64,000 nucleotides of DNA from Ganoderma boninense. Lineage: Eukaryota > Basidiomycota > Agaricomycetes > Polyporales > Polyporaceae. The first letter of the stretch is position 1, and the number at the start of each line of letters is the position of its first letter. The position numbers and the translations under genes were made by a program. Of this stretch, positions 1-11,100 are shown piece by piece. The stretch spans positions 3,434,096 through 3,498,095 of the forward strand of contig CM035310.1 in NCBI GenBank assembly GCA_002900995.3, given 5' to 3'. Below the pieces are notes generated by a model. That model saw only the letters and a list, made by a program, of their open reading frames with translations. It had not been told where the DNA came from and searched no databases.

Positions 1-1832
1 CCAGCACTGATGGTTCCCGCTGCGTGACTTCGTTTTCGCTCGCGTAGCTTGACCATTCATGCGTGTACGTATGTTTTCTGGTATGTGTGCGGATCTCTTT
101 TGTGATGCTTTATGTTTTGTATTTCGTTCTCGTTTGACCCACCACGCAACGACTTCCTCGTCTGGCTGCGTCGTTTTTACCGTCAGGGTTTCCAAATCTT
201 GCTCCATTTAAGTATCATTTAAATATGCGTAGGTTGGTCTTTGTCATTTTCCGGTCAATGGCAACTATGGACGCACTGTCTGCTCGTGACCCCGGACTCA
301 CCCAATCACAGGCTCCAATTCGAGGTAACGACTCCGAAGGTTCGTGAGGCATGCTTATCGAGCAACACCGATGGCGATTGCGAAGGAAGGGGTGGTGGTG
401 CCGTCAATAGGAAGCTAGGAAGTCAAAGGTCAGACTCGGAATCTACCCTTCAGAAACCTCGCAATCTTCCGTGTTCGCGAGAGGAGTTTCCTTGTCGACG
501 TGGTCGACGTTTAAGGTCAGGTTCCTCTATCTGCTTTGAATCCAGAGTCTGACCTGAACACGGCGATTGTAGACACCGTCACCAACTTACCCTGAAAACC
601 CAAAAGCGAGCGAATGACGTTATCACAACGCTGCCAACCTCAGCATCCCTGGTTCTGGCTTGCTGTAAGCTTCTGCAAGCACGAACGTAGCAAAGATAAT
701 TTCGAGACGCTCCCTGGTCGAACCGTTCCATGGACGGACGAACAACGTCGTTTCCTGATCGCTGCGTGCTCGACATGCTGTCGTACATATAGGGTTGGAT
801 CGTTGGGCACCCGAATATCTGCACCTGAACTTCAATATCGAGGAAATATTTCGGCAGGGTCTGCCTTAAGGTAGCAGCATTCAGCATATCAACATGGTTC
901 ATGATACTGCGCAGTGACCGACGCTAAATAAGACCCCAGTATCAGCTGCCTAACCACCAGTGGCAGTGCGGGTAGACATACAGTTCGTTTCCCCCTCTTT
1001 TGTTGTAAGGTTCCTGCTCACAAAATTTATAGCTAGAAAGCGGTCAAGCTATATAGGACTTCGTAGGCAAGAGCTCGAGAAATACATCCTCGACTGAGTC
1101 AAGCGATTCCTCTAGTACCATCGCTCGTCATCATTGCTCACCAGGGAGCAGCGGAAGCAACTCCGGCGGAAATTTAAGGAGTTGTTCGGTGTCTTTGACG
1201 AGGAGGACATTCGGAGGCGAAGAGCGATGTCAGCGTGGAGCTCACCGCGCACCCGAAGGGTGCTCACAAGTGGAACGCGAGATACCAGGCTGCAGAAACG
1301 ATAACGGGGACGACTGTCGGAAGCGTGGTCACAAGACCGATCTTATAAAGGAGAAGCAGACTGGAAGGGGAGGTCGCGGCCGACGAGGTTATTGAGCAGG
1401 TTGAGGCGGGAAATATTCAAAGGTCTGACGAGTGAGCTCTGACCCGCCCTTCACCCGCTCCCTACACTCCTGTAAGCAGCATGCCCAAATCTCAAATTTT
1501 CGAATATCTGACGGTGTTTTTGCAGCGCCTCTTTCACTTGTAGTAGACGATACTCGCAACATGGGATTTACGATTGGTTCGTTCTGCACGTACTCCTGCC
1601 AGCTCATTGGATCGGGCTTTCGTGAAACAACTCCTCTGCTCCAGCTCGGTCTACGTCAGTGTTTAAGCAGTGAGCTCTCGTCTGGTCTTCATCGTTTCTG
1701 CAGGCTTACCATGTATGGTAGAGGCGTACGTTGACCTACGTCTACGTTTACGTGCTTGCTTTACGCGCCCGTTCTACTGTCTTGCTGCTTACTTCGCTTT
1801 TCGTACTTCATCTTTGTTCCAGCTTCCGCAAG
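1..1832. other. No supported gene; possible upstream exons
   Basis: I see only short open frames without recognisable domains here. The stretch lies upstream of the T5orf172 gene, and extra 5' exons of that gene could lie in about 1400-1830, where acceptor-like CAG sites occur (for example before 1822). I could not choose any with confidence. Confidence 0.4.
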
Positions 1833-2634
1833 ATGGCACGAATTCGCCTCCACGCTCGATGCAGTTGGACTTCTCAACCGAACGGACGTTGCAAGACCCT
1901 CGTCGCCCTCAACAAGGCTCTGCAATTTCCTCGAGGGGGGAGGCTCCCGTTTTATTGCAGCTCGCACCTCGCAGACATGATGAAACGAAATGTCACACCG
2001 TACAGAAGTGAGTTTCATGCTGTATCGCTTTGTACCGTGTACTGATTACCATTGAGATGTCATACCCGCCAGTTTGGAGCCCCGCACGCAAGTCCTCCTT
2101 TCCAACCTCATGCACTGCCCTCCAGCTGAGAGAGACGAGCCGGGGTATGTGTACGCTCTTGGACTGCCCGGTAAGCCTTTTCACCGTCCTCGCGCCCTTT
2201 TTGCACGTTAGAGCGTACTTCAGGCAACACCAACCGCAACGTACTACGTATCAAAGTTGGCTGCACCAAAAACATGTCCCGACGTATCTCAGAACACCGC
2301 CGACGTTGCCCGTCGTCCAGGCCGATTTTGCTTGGCTGCTACCCAGCCCACTTTTGTCACATGCTGGAGTCTCTGGTGCATCTAGAGCTTACCGACATTG
2401 CAACAGCCTCATATCCCACTACTCGAAAGGCTCCCCGGCCACGTTGCGTGGATTGTTAGTAGTTGTCATCGTCTGCTCGTCTAATCTACTTACACTTAGA
2501 CAGGCGGCGCAAAACATGTCGAGATTTTTACGTTCGCCCGCTTCCCGGGCGATGACTTTCACCGGATATGGCAAAGAATCATTTGGCCAGTTTTTGAACG
2601 GTGGGGAAGGTTCTTATCTCAGCACGTTGTATAG
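1833..2634 (+). CDS. T5orf172 (MUG113-like) domain protein, four exons
   Basis: I assembled this gene from four exons: 1833-1999, 2073-2170, 2224-2454 and 2504-2634. All junctions keep frame (627 nt, 208 residues). Donors are GTACAG, GTAAGC and GTTAGT; acceptors are CAG. The N-terminal part has Cys and His residues (RCS, GRCK, FYCSSH) that look like a small metal-binding module. The middle reads GYVYALGLPG, then RIKVGCTKNMSRRISEH, the hallmark of the T5orf172 domain, a GIY-YIG-related fold found in phage T5 Orf172 and fission-yeast Mug113. The end carries CGGAKHVEIFTF, also typical of fungal members. The biochemical role is not established; nucleic-acid binding is suggested by the fold. The first ATG of exon 1 is taken as the start, but an upstream exon cannot be excluded. 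It is followed directly by the minisatellite at 2815. Confidence 0.72.
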
Positions 2635-2814
2635 CACTTCGAGACAGGCAATACATCGTTTACAAGTGAAATCCTTGGCAGTACTTGGGTTCAGGTAGTA
2701 GTTGATACTTTCCAAACCTGACCCCCCGAAAACATCAACAGGTAAGGCCATACATAACAAGTCACTGCTAAGTCATTGACGTGCCCTACTCACGGGCGAC
2801 TGTGAGTTCTGTCC

Positions 2815-3672
2815 CCAAAATCTCCTGGACGCCGTCTATCCCAGACAAAGTTAGGGCCGAAGCAGAGACCTGGCAGCTGCGGTACTCACTTGTCCGCGCA
2901 TGTCTTTGCGGGGCCGCCGGCACGGCTGAACGTCCGCAACCGTGGGCTCTGCCTCCAAATCCCCTGGACGCCGTCTATCCCAGACAAAGTTAGGGCCGAA
3001 GCAGAGACCTGGCAGCTGCGGTACTCACTTGTCCGCGCATGTCTTTGCGGGGCCGCCGGCACGGCTGAACGTCCGCAACCGTGGGCTCTGCCTCCAAAAT
3101 CCCCTGGACGCCGTCTATCCCAGACAAAGTTAGGGCCGAAGCAGAGACCTGGCTGCGTACAGCCACGCATGTCTTTCGCGCTGCGGTACTCACTTGTCCA
3201 CGCATGTCTTTGCGGGGCGCCGGCACGGCTGAACGTCCGCAACCGTGGGCTCTGCTCCAAAATCCCCTGGACGCCGTCTATCCCAGAACAAAAGTTGTTA
3301 GGGCCGAAGCAGAGGACCTGGCAGCTGCGGTACTCACTTGTCCGCGCATGTCTTTGCGGGGCCGCCGGCACGGCTGAACGTCCGCAACCGTGGGCTCTGC
3401 CTCCAAAATCCCCTGGACGCCGTCTATCCCAGACAAAGTTAGGGCCGAAGCAGAGACCTGGCAGCTGCGGTACTCACTTGTCCGCGCATGTCTTTGCGGG
3501 GCCGCCGGCACGGCTGAACGTCCGCAACCGTGGGCTCTGCCTCCAAAATCCCCTGGACGCCGTCTATCCCAGACAAAGTTAGGGCCGAAGCAGAGACCTG
3601 GCAGCTGCGGTACTCACTTGTCCGCGCATGTCTTTGCTGGGCCGCCGGCACGGCTGAACGTCCGCAACCGTG
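2815..3672. repeat. Minisatellite, six copies of a 140-bp unit
   Basis: The motif CCTGGACGCCGTCTATCCC recurs at 2824, 2963, 3103, 3266, 3412 and 3552, giving periods of 139, 140, 163, 146 and 140. The third unit carries a 22-bp extra piece near 3154-3185. Copies are nearly identical, so the array is young. Several frames stay open through it, but they have repeat-driven composition and no domain. On the minus strand each unit contains a GTGAGT donor, a CTAAC branch-like site and a TAG acceptor. Confidence 0.93.
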
Positions 3673-4113
3673 AGTGCTTTGTCTGGGTCACTCTGACCTA
3701 CATTCATATCTGACCTTGTTAGGACCAAACTTAACTATTCAGTGGGTGCGGCGTGGCCATATTTGGTCATTCTATCCTTGCCTTCCATCTATTGTTTGCG
3801 ACTTTGAGCAGATCGTTGAAAAGCGCGCAGCTGACTCACCCCTTTAAGTCTTGCGCTCTTCAACATCTCGACTGCCCCTTATAAATGGAGGTGGGGTTAA
3901 TCGTCTAGACGGAAGGCTGATAAACGATTATCAGACTGGTCCCAGTCCGATACTTCAGATATGTACGTCATCAGCCTGATGCAAATCCGATATAATCAGA
4001 CAAACTCCTGATAAGCGGATTCCTTATTAAGTCGGACTTTCTTGGGGGGACAAAAAGCAGCTCCGCATATCGGGCTCAGTTCAATTTTCCGATGTTTTCT
4101 CGCTACACCGACG
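3673..4113. promoter_or_regulatory. Upstream region of BTB copy A with a TGATAA palindrome
   Basis: No gene is visible. At 3917-3934 there is a perfect palindrome, CTGATAA-ACGA-TTATCAG, which presents two GATA-type sites head to head. It is followed by several further ATCAGAC/TGAT pieces to about 4020. GATA factors bind such sites in fungi; use here is inference. Unlike most BTB genes of the window, no GTGAC/GTCAC pentamer is seen close to the start. Confidence 0.4.
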
Positions 4114-5243
4114 ATGGCTGACCTCGACACTCGTCCTTCGAAGCGTACCAGGACAACAGACGACCCTGCTGATTATCCGACCAATGCTTCAGGCCCGTCC
4201 ATATCCACTTCGTCCTCAAGTTCCAACCTCCATCTGGCATCGACGCCCCGAGACCTAGTATGACGACGGCAATCTTGTCCTCGTCGCTCGCGACACCGCC
4301 TTCCGCATCTATCGTGGACTCATAGCTGGACAATCCACCGTCTTCTCAGATCTGTTCGCCTCCTCCACCTCCAGTCCCGACGAATCCTTCGAGGGCTGCG
4401 CGGTTATCCATCTCTCCGACTCTCCTCAGGACCTGGTCCACCTGCTCCGCGTTCTGCTCCCCCAGTCGCGTATACAGTGAGTGCTCACGTCTCGTGCTAC
4501 TTCCTGCGATTTCTCCGTTCTATACTCCCTCCCTGCGAATCAGCTATCATGCTACAAGTGCTAATCCCACTCACAATTTCAACGAACTCTCCACCGTCAT
4601 CCGTCTCGCGCACAAGTACAATGTCTCCCAGGTCGAAGAACAAGCCCTCGCCTCCCTGCACGAATTCGGCTTCCCTACCTCCTTCGCTGCCTACTCAAAC
4701 CCTCCCCTCGCCTCCCCACTTGCTCTCGATCCCTGGCTTAACATCGCCGTCGTCAACCTCGCCCGCCTTACTGACACGCCCTCCCTCCTCCCCCTCGCAC
4801 TTTTTCGCTGCACGTACCTCGGCAGCAATCTCTTTGACGGCTGGACCCACGAGGACGGCACTGTAGAGCACCTTTCTGAGGTGGACCTCCGCCGGTGCGT
4901 CGACGGTCGTGCGATCCTCGCCCACGAGTGCGTCGTCTTCCTCGTCGCCCTGTTCGACGATACCATCAGTCCGGCCTGTACCCAGCGCACCACCTGTCGT
5001 GTGGGTCTCCGCCGCATGCAGCGTGCTGCGGTCTGCTCTGGGGGCCTTGCATTGGAGCACGACGCGCTGAAGGATTGGGTCCGGGTCATCAACAGCATTG
5101 AGGGCTCCGGACAAGTGTGCCGGAGCTGTATGGGAGGTCTAGTGGGGAGAGCCCAAACGAGGAAGAAAGGGATTCTTGAGAGGCTGCCGGAGATAGTTCG
5201 GATCACAGTCGAGAGATGGGGCCCTGGGAGCCGGCGAAGGTGA
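4114..5243 (+). pseudogene. BTB/POZ family member A, exon 1 broken
   Basis: Exon 1 is 4114-4476 and exon 2 is 4544-5243, with the family's phase-2 intron (GTGAGT...CAG). The head has RPSKRTR, then the BTB part from DDGNLVLVA to LLPQSRIQ, the BACK-like RLAHKYNV and NLARLTDTPSLLPLAL, CTQRTTC (CX5C), CRSC (CX2C) and the tail LPEIVRITVERWG. It is a close relative of 9495-10662 and 11101-12252. The head frame is shifted near 4230-4255 and the conserved WYDDGN tryptophan is a TAG at 4256-4258. I tested each upstream GT as a donor to this TAG as acceptor, and none restores frame. It is either a young pseudogene or carries sequence errors, because the rest is fully readable. Confidence 0.75.
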
Positions 5244-5725
5244 ATGACGATACACAGCTCCCGAAAATTGTTGAGTTACTGTTCTTCCATTGCCGAGCAT
5301 TCATTTCTTCCTGTCTAAACCCCGACTCCTCTTGACTGGTAGCATCAGGTGCATGCTATCGGTGGCTGGACCTGTAAGCTTCAGGCTCGTGTTGTGGCCG
5401 AAGCAAAGCCACACATGTGTCACTTCCCTAACTTTCCCAATCGCCTTCGTCACGTCTGTATCCAAAAATGTGAATTCAATCGTTTGGACTTGTTTCAGAC
5501 GCTGCCTCCAACGAGGACGCTGCCAGGTACCCTCTGCTACTTATGATGGCGAGAAGATCGCACAGAGCTCAGAAATGTCGCTTGCTAGTGCTGTTGTCCG
5601 TGTCCTTGGTTGCACTAGTAGCGGGCGCCGCAGTTGAAATCTCATTCCGAATTCAGGCTCAAAAGTCGACCTGGAAGCTAGCAGATATGTATTCATGTAC
5701 GCTACGTACGTAGAGAACGAAACAA
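5244..5725. other. Intergenic, nothing seen
   Basis: The 3' ends of BTB copy A (+) and the F-box-like gene (-) converge here. No domain, repeat or RNA gene was recognised. Confidence 0.5.
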
Positions 5726-7515
5726 TCAAGCGGCCTCTTGTGCCGACGGCTTCACCGCTGAGTCCTCGCCCAAGGGTGATCCGTACTCATTGTACGTCTG
5801 TGATATCTCTCGAACCTGTTCCAGTACTTCAAGCCAACTACTCGCTGCCAAGTTAGCTTTGCAGTGGGCGATGCTCTCCCCCACACACAACATCGGGAAG
5901 AGGTAGTTGAGATAGTGCGCCCACATGTTCAACTGGTTTTGTCCGACATTTTCCTTCCAAGGAACCCCTCCAAATACCAAAGTGTGGAGCCTGTGCATAG
6001 GGGTGACCCGTGGCGAAAGCTCTGGCTCTGGAATAACAACCTTTGCTAGATCGAGGTACGGTAGTATAAGCTCCCGCAGGTCCGGGCAATTATCGCGGAA
6101 GTACCGTAGGACCTTTGCGGTAGGGACAACATCGAGGGCGTCTTTGTTTTTATTATAACGGTGCGACAACCGGAACTTTTGCAGTCCCCTCCACCGTGCC
6201 GTCAACTTCTTGAAGTCGCTGTCTGTTGCAATGAGCTCGAACACTTGATGTAATGAGAGAGCGAATTTCTTTAAATTTTGAAAGATATGCAGCGGGTAAG
6301 CCAAATTAACCAAATGGAGTCTGATTCTCATGCGTTCATCATCCACGTAATCTGCCTCGGGCAAGTCGATTCCAAGATATAGCGCCTCAAACATGGCAGG
6401 AGAACCGCTGGCAGCAATTTTCTCAATGACCGGAAAAAGGTGTAGTAAGGCGGGGTTGTGGTCCCCCCATACCCGCCAATCCTTGCAGATAATGTAGCAC
6501 TCTAGCGATGCAAGAGAAGGGGCATTCAGGTGGGTGAAGAGCTGTTGCAGAGCGAGGCAGGTTCCACGGACGGAGAGGAAGGACAGATTGTATGCCATGA
6601 GGTTCTCCAACCTGTTAGACCATTCGGATGTGGGGTTATCAGACTTGACTACAACCTGCAAAGATCTTATGCAGGGCATCCCTGCAAGCCTTTGAAATCC
6701 ATCGAGTGAGATGTCGGCGGAGAGGTATATATCTGTGAGACATTTGAAGGATGCGATGGCTATGCACGGCTTTGGCCCCAGTAAGTTTCCGTGTATGTAA
6801 AGATGTTGTAGTCTTGGCAACGATGCATGCAACTGCGAGAGCAATGCATCATTGACCGGACCATCTCTTTCTCTTATCCGAAAGTATTCAAAGTTGAAAG
6901 TTGCAGAGTGAATAGGTGACGTTAACAGCGGAAAGATAATAGCCAGCTCTGCGTCCGACGATGAGGACCAGCATAGCACTTTCAGCCATGGAAAAATGGG
7001 TTTTTTGTCGTTGCGTTGGATGAGCGCATCAACAAGCTCTCTTTGCTGCGCATATGCCTTTGGTGGCAAGTTGCTCTTCTCATTCTGCAACTCTTGGACA
7101 AACTGGGCATACCACTTGAAGTGCTCCCACGATGAGTCTGTCATGTATGTTCTTTTGGACAGTATCTGATAATAGAAACCTTTCAATTAGAAACTTCAAT
7201 GCTGAGGCGAAGGAAGGTCCTTACAGTGTCGACGAGGGCTGATGTGGTTTTGTCGGGCATTGACAGAGGGTCGTCGAGAGGGAGTAGGAGTCTCCACAGA
7301 GGAGTGAGCGACCACATGTTTCGCCACAGTTTGCGCACAGCAGGTTCAAAGAAGTCCCGAGATACGAGCGCGCAGTGAAAAAAATCTTTGCGCTCAAAAT
7401 TAGGTCCTAGTTTGATTTGGTCATCCGCTTCAAATATATTGTGGATAATGTCGAGACTTATGAATCTTGTGTGTGCTTGGGCACCGGAGGATGGGCCGAA
7501 TTGAGTGTTCAACAT
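5726..7515 (-). CDS. F-box/LRR-like protein
   Basis: Exon 1 is 7515-7225 and exon 2 is 7165-5726, joined in phase 0 across a 59-nt intron (GTAAGG...ATCAG), giving 576 residues. An ATG directly after a TTGCAG acceptor suggests a further intron (7571-7519) in the 5' UTR. Residues about 22-80 resemble an F-box-like segment: ISLDIIHNIF, then KDFFHCALVSRDFFEPAVRKLW. The long rest has repeated Leu-rich stretches such as LPRLQHLYI, FKCLTDIYL and NCPDLRELILPYLD, typical of the many basidiomycete F-box/LRR-like proteins. F-box proteins recruit substrates to SCF ubiquitin ligases through SKP1; that role is inferred. The F-box match is weak and degenerate. A decayed relative (same FHCALVSR block and a WYAHFVQEL block) lies at 45835-47260. 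Confidence 0.7.
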
Positions 7516-7571
7516 TTTCTGCAACTGCTCTGGTTAGACAGTGTAATTTTGAACTAATTCAGAGTACATAC

Positions 7572-8220
7572 CGGTATACGAGTGCAGTGATATGGATCGT
7601 AGAGAAATAGGTATTGAGATGCGTGAAAGTTCACAGAGCGAAGCCCTTATAAGTGTTTGAGCCGTGGCGTGAGCGCTGAAATGTTTTTGTTCAGACTAGA
7701 GACGGCGGATATGATCTTTTGTGTTGTATTGTTTCAAGCGGACAAGCTTTATGCCACGCCCACCACACTTGGTAACACGCGACGGGGCGACTAAGAGGAT
7801 TGTACAAAAGGTCCATCCTTGGCGACGTGGATCCGAAGTCCGGATTAACACTACGGGCCACATCGCTTTTGCAGCACCCAACTATTCTTCGCCGAAACTC
7901 CGACCAGTGTGTGGAAGCATTTTATTCAGCTAGGAGGCAGGTATTGCAAAAGTAATTGCAGCGAATCACCAGCACCAGTAAGAGAGGTACACGGCGGCAA
8001 CTCCTACGATCAATATTCAGCATGTTTCTATAGAATAGCATACACAAAAGCCACTACGTCAAGAGCTCCCACGTATCGCGACACTGACATCGGTGCTTAC
8101 TGGATATGACCCCACTGGTCACACCCTGCTATGCCACTGTGTAACGGCACATACACCATGGCACGAATCGTTGAAGGAATGTGAAACATGGGCTATTCTC
8201 CAAAAACGCACCAAGTGTAA
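7572..8220. other. Intergenic, nothing seen
   Basis: This lies between the upstream end of the F-box-like gene and the 3' end of the BTB gene at 8221. No recognisable coding exon, RNA gene or repeat was found. Confidence 0.45.
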
Positions 8221-9338
8221 CTACTCGGCTGTGTTAGTGAACCTGCAGTCCTTGGCCGTCATCCCGAACACATCTGGTAACAGCTCCCACACCCTCCTAC
8301 GCTCGGCGACCTCTCGGTCCGACACTTCCCGCTTGCATGCCATACACAGCTCAAACTCCAACGCCCGGACTACGACGGTGTCCTCGTAAGAGTCCAGCAC
8401 GTCGCAGTCGCCCAGCGCGTTCAGCTCGACGTCGTCGTGCATTTGAACCAGAGCGGCCGCGCACCGTGCCGCGGTCATACAGCAGGGACTGGGATTCGTC
8501 TTGAAGACCTCCTTGGTGTAGAACAGCATCTCCTTTGCGAGGACGTTCCTGGCGCCGACGCACAGCCGAAGGTCTTCGGGGGAGAGATGCTCGACCGTCC
8601 CGTCGCGCCGCTTGTACCCGTCCATCATGCGGCCCTCGAGCGTGCAGACCTGGTAGAGGGCGAAGGGGAGCATCGACACTGTCCCCGTCAAGCGGGCGAT
8701 GTTGACGGCTGCGACGGCGACTTCACGGGCTGGGACCGGCATGTGGGGTCTGGACGCGCTGTAGTAGAGGTACTCGGTGAAATTGGACGTGTAATATCGC
8801 TTGAGCGCGGAGAGCACGCGAGTTTTGACGTGGGGGCATTGGTACTTGTGCGCGAGGTGGACAGCAGCGTGAAGGTCCGCAAAGTCGGATATGGGCTGCC
8901 CGTCGCGCAACCTGGTGTGGCGGAGTGGTCCGAAGAGGTACAGTCACAACGGATTGAGAAGAAACAGAAGCAGAGCGGCACTTGCCTGGGCTCGGAGCAG
9001 GGCATGAGGTACTGGAGGAAGTCGCCTAGGTCCACTGGGTGGTCTGGGAGGCGGACGACGGGACAGTCATCGAACGTCTCGGTCGCATCCGCAGAGCCTG
9101 TGGCGAACATGTCTACGAATACAGCGGAGCTCTTGGTGAGGAGGCCTCGGTAGACACGGAAGGCAGTGTCGCCAGCGATGAGGACGAGATTGCCGTCATC
9201 AAGCCACAAGTCGGCATGGCGAGTGAATTGCTCCTGGCCATTGTCTCGTTTGGGCGACTGCCCCGGAGGAAGGATGGCGATTGTAAGGGGGCTGCTGGAG
9301 ACGCGGCGGCGTTTTGGGGAGCGAGAATCGAGAACCAT
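8221..9338 (-). CDS. BTB/POZ protein B, divergent member with GC-AG intron
   Basis: Exon 1 is 9338-8986 and exon 2 is 8911-8221, giving 347 residues. The head carries SPKRRRVSSS, the BTB part runs from RHADLWLDDGNLVLIAGDT to LQYLMPCSEP, then come VHLAHKYQ, NIARLTGTVSMLPFALYQ, CMTAARC (CX5C) and CMAC (CX2C). The only frame-keeping donor is AG|GCAAGT, a GC-AG intron; a GT four bases downstream breaks the frame. It is the most divergent intact member: the usual VEGWG end is replaced by LLPDVFGMTAKD. It is divergent to the 9495 gene across 156 bp, so they probably share a promoter. An adaptor role with CUL3 is possible from the BTB fold but not shown. Confidence 0.82.
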
Positions 9339-9494
9339 GTTGTGAAGCTCAGGCTGGCAAACTGACTGAGACAGGTGCTGGTGGTGCGGAGAGATGTGGT
9401 GTGACATGTGGCGGTAGTCATATGTGACGCATAGACATGTGCCGTGACTTCACGCGGAGTGGTGTGACACTGACAAGCTCTGCCGACGACGACC
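9339..9494. promoter_or_regulatory. Bidirectional BTB promoter with four GTGAC sites
   Basis: The starts at 9338 (-) and 9495 (+) are only 156 bp apart. GTGAC occurs at 9401, 9424, 9444 and 9464, far above chance for such a short stretch. The same pentamer, in either orientation, lies 27-130 bp upstream of nearly all other BTB starts in the window. No clear TATA box was recognised. Confidence 0.5.
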
Positions 9495-10662
9495 ATGTCC
9501 GACCTTGGCAATCGTCCTTCGAAGCGCACCAGACTCTTCGTATACGACCCTGCTGAATCTCAGAACACTCCTTCAGGCTCCTCCATATCCACTTCTTCCT
9601 CCGATCTCCACCGTCACCCCGAGATCTGGTATGATGACGGCAACCTCGTCCTCGTCGCTCATAAAACGGCTTTCCGCATCTATCGCGGCCTCATAGCTGG
9701 ACAATCCATCGTCTTCTCAGATCTCTTTGCCTCCTCTACCTCCAGTCCCGACGAAACATTCGAGGGTTGCCCGGTTATCCACCTCTCCGACTCTCCCTTC
9801 GATCTGGTACACCTCCTCCGCGTACTGCTCCCTCAGTCACACATAAAGTGAGTTTTTGGCTCTCATTTGTTGCATGCGATATACCCCGTCCCTCCTCAAC
9901 CTATGGATCAGCTACCACACGCCGACAGAGAATCCCACACGCACCTTTGACGAACTCTTCGCCGTTATCCGCCTCGCCCACAAGTACGACATCCCCCAGG
10001 TCCTAGAACAAGCCCTCGCCTCCTTGCGCGAATCCGGCTTCGCGACGTCCTTCGCCGCCTACTCCCGCCTCCCCTCGAATCCCGAATCCGCCCTCGACCC
10101 CCGGTCCGACACCGGGCAGCACAATATCGGGGTCGTCAACCTCGCCCGCCTCATCGACGCGCCCTCCCTCCTCCCCGTCGCCCTCTACCACTGCGCGTAT
10201 CTCGGCAGCGACCTCTTCGACGGCTGGACGCGCGACGACGGCTCCGTCGAGCACCTCTCCGACGCCGATCTGCGCCTGTGCGTCGACGTGCGCGCGGCCC
10301 TCGTCCACGCACACACCGTCTTTCTCTTTTCCGTGTTCGACTCGGGCGGCACGCCCGGCGCGCGCTGCGCCCGGCGCACGCGCTGTGCGGCGGGCCTCCG
10401 TGACGCGCAGCGCGCGTTCGTGTGCGCGGAGGACCTCGCGCTGGGGTACCAGCCGCTGCGGTACTCCTGGGCCGAGGCCGCGGCGATGCTGGAGGAGAGG
10501 AAGAAGGTGTGTGGGAGCTGTGCGGCGGATATGCTCGAGAGGGCGAAGACGGGGCAGAAGAGCATTTTTAACAGGCTCCCGACGATGTTCGGCATCACGG
10601 TCGAGGGATGGGGAGGCGGGGACACGGAGGCGGCGGCCCTGGCGAGCGACGAAGACGAGTGA
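9495..10662 (+). CDS. BTB/POZ protein C
   Basis: Exon 1 is 9495-9847 and exon 2 is 9912-10662, giving 367 residues. The order is RPSKRTR (residues about 8-14), the BTB domain from RHPEIWYDDGNLVLVA to LLRVLLPQSHI (about 40-117), the phase-2 intron, a BACK-like part (AVIRLAHKYDIPQV, NLARLIDAPSLLPVALYHC, DGWTRDDGSVEHLS), CARRTRC (CX5C), CGSC (CX2C) and LPTMFGITVEGWG with an acidic tail. It is closest to the 11101 gene, with near-identical introns that share the stretch ending CCTATGGATCAG, so the two are recent tandem duplicates. BTB domains dimerise and often dock CUL3; the nuclear tag and the cysteine pairs point to a nuclear, possibly zinc-binding protein. Both are inferences. Confidence 0.9.
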
Positions 10663-11100
10663 GGGTACGCGAGTCCTTGGCTTGACTGGTGAACTATTTA
10701 TTTCCTTGCATCGCCAAGCATTTCTTCCTCCCTTACTCCCAAACTGTATAGTGTTCTCAGCATGCGATGTCACTAGTACTGGTTGTAGTAAACTTCAAGA
10801 TTGCGAATTGTATCATAATTTCTGCCGCTAGCACCGTCTTGCCGCTATACCTCCTTTTAACCTCGCCAATGTCCCAATCTGCACCTGCGTCAGGCGGGGA
10901 CGCCGTCTGCCCCTTGGCTGCGATGGGTCTCCAGACAGCGCCCACGAAGCCTCATCGACATCGTTGGGAAAGCCTCGACAAAAACGGGTGTGATGTGTTG
11001 TTGCGGTTGGCCTGCGTGACATGCATGTGGCGTCACAGACCTCGTGTGATGGTCGCCGTGACGCAGGAATGAGCTTTCTTTCCGTCTCGCCTCGACGGCC
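10663..11100. promoter_or_regulatory. Spacer and promoter of BTB gene D
   Basis: No gene is visible in this 438-bp spacer between tandem duplicates. GTGAC/GTCAC occurs at 11016, 11032 and 11058, 39-85 bp before the ATG at 11101, matching the pattern upstream of the other family members. Confidence 0.4.

Noticed and set aside
2890..3582. 230-codon plus-strand frame through the minisatellite
   Set aside because: It exists only because the 140-bp unit lacks stops in several frames. It has no start context, no domain and shifts frame with each unit.
2815..3672. CRISPR-like regular array
   Set aside because: The 140-bp units are contiguous and nearly identical, with no unique spacers, in a eukaryotic sequence.
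2815..3672. Tandem exon array of a modular repeat protein on the minus strand
   Set aside because: The exon-like part is 86 nt, so successive exons would change frame. Kept only as a splice-signal observation.
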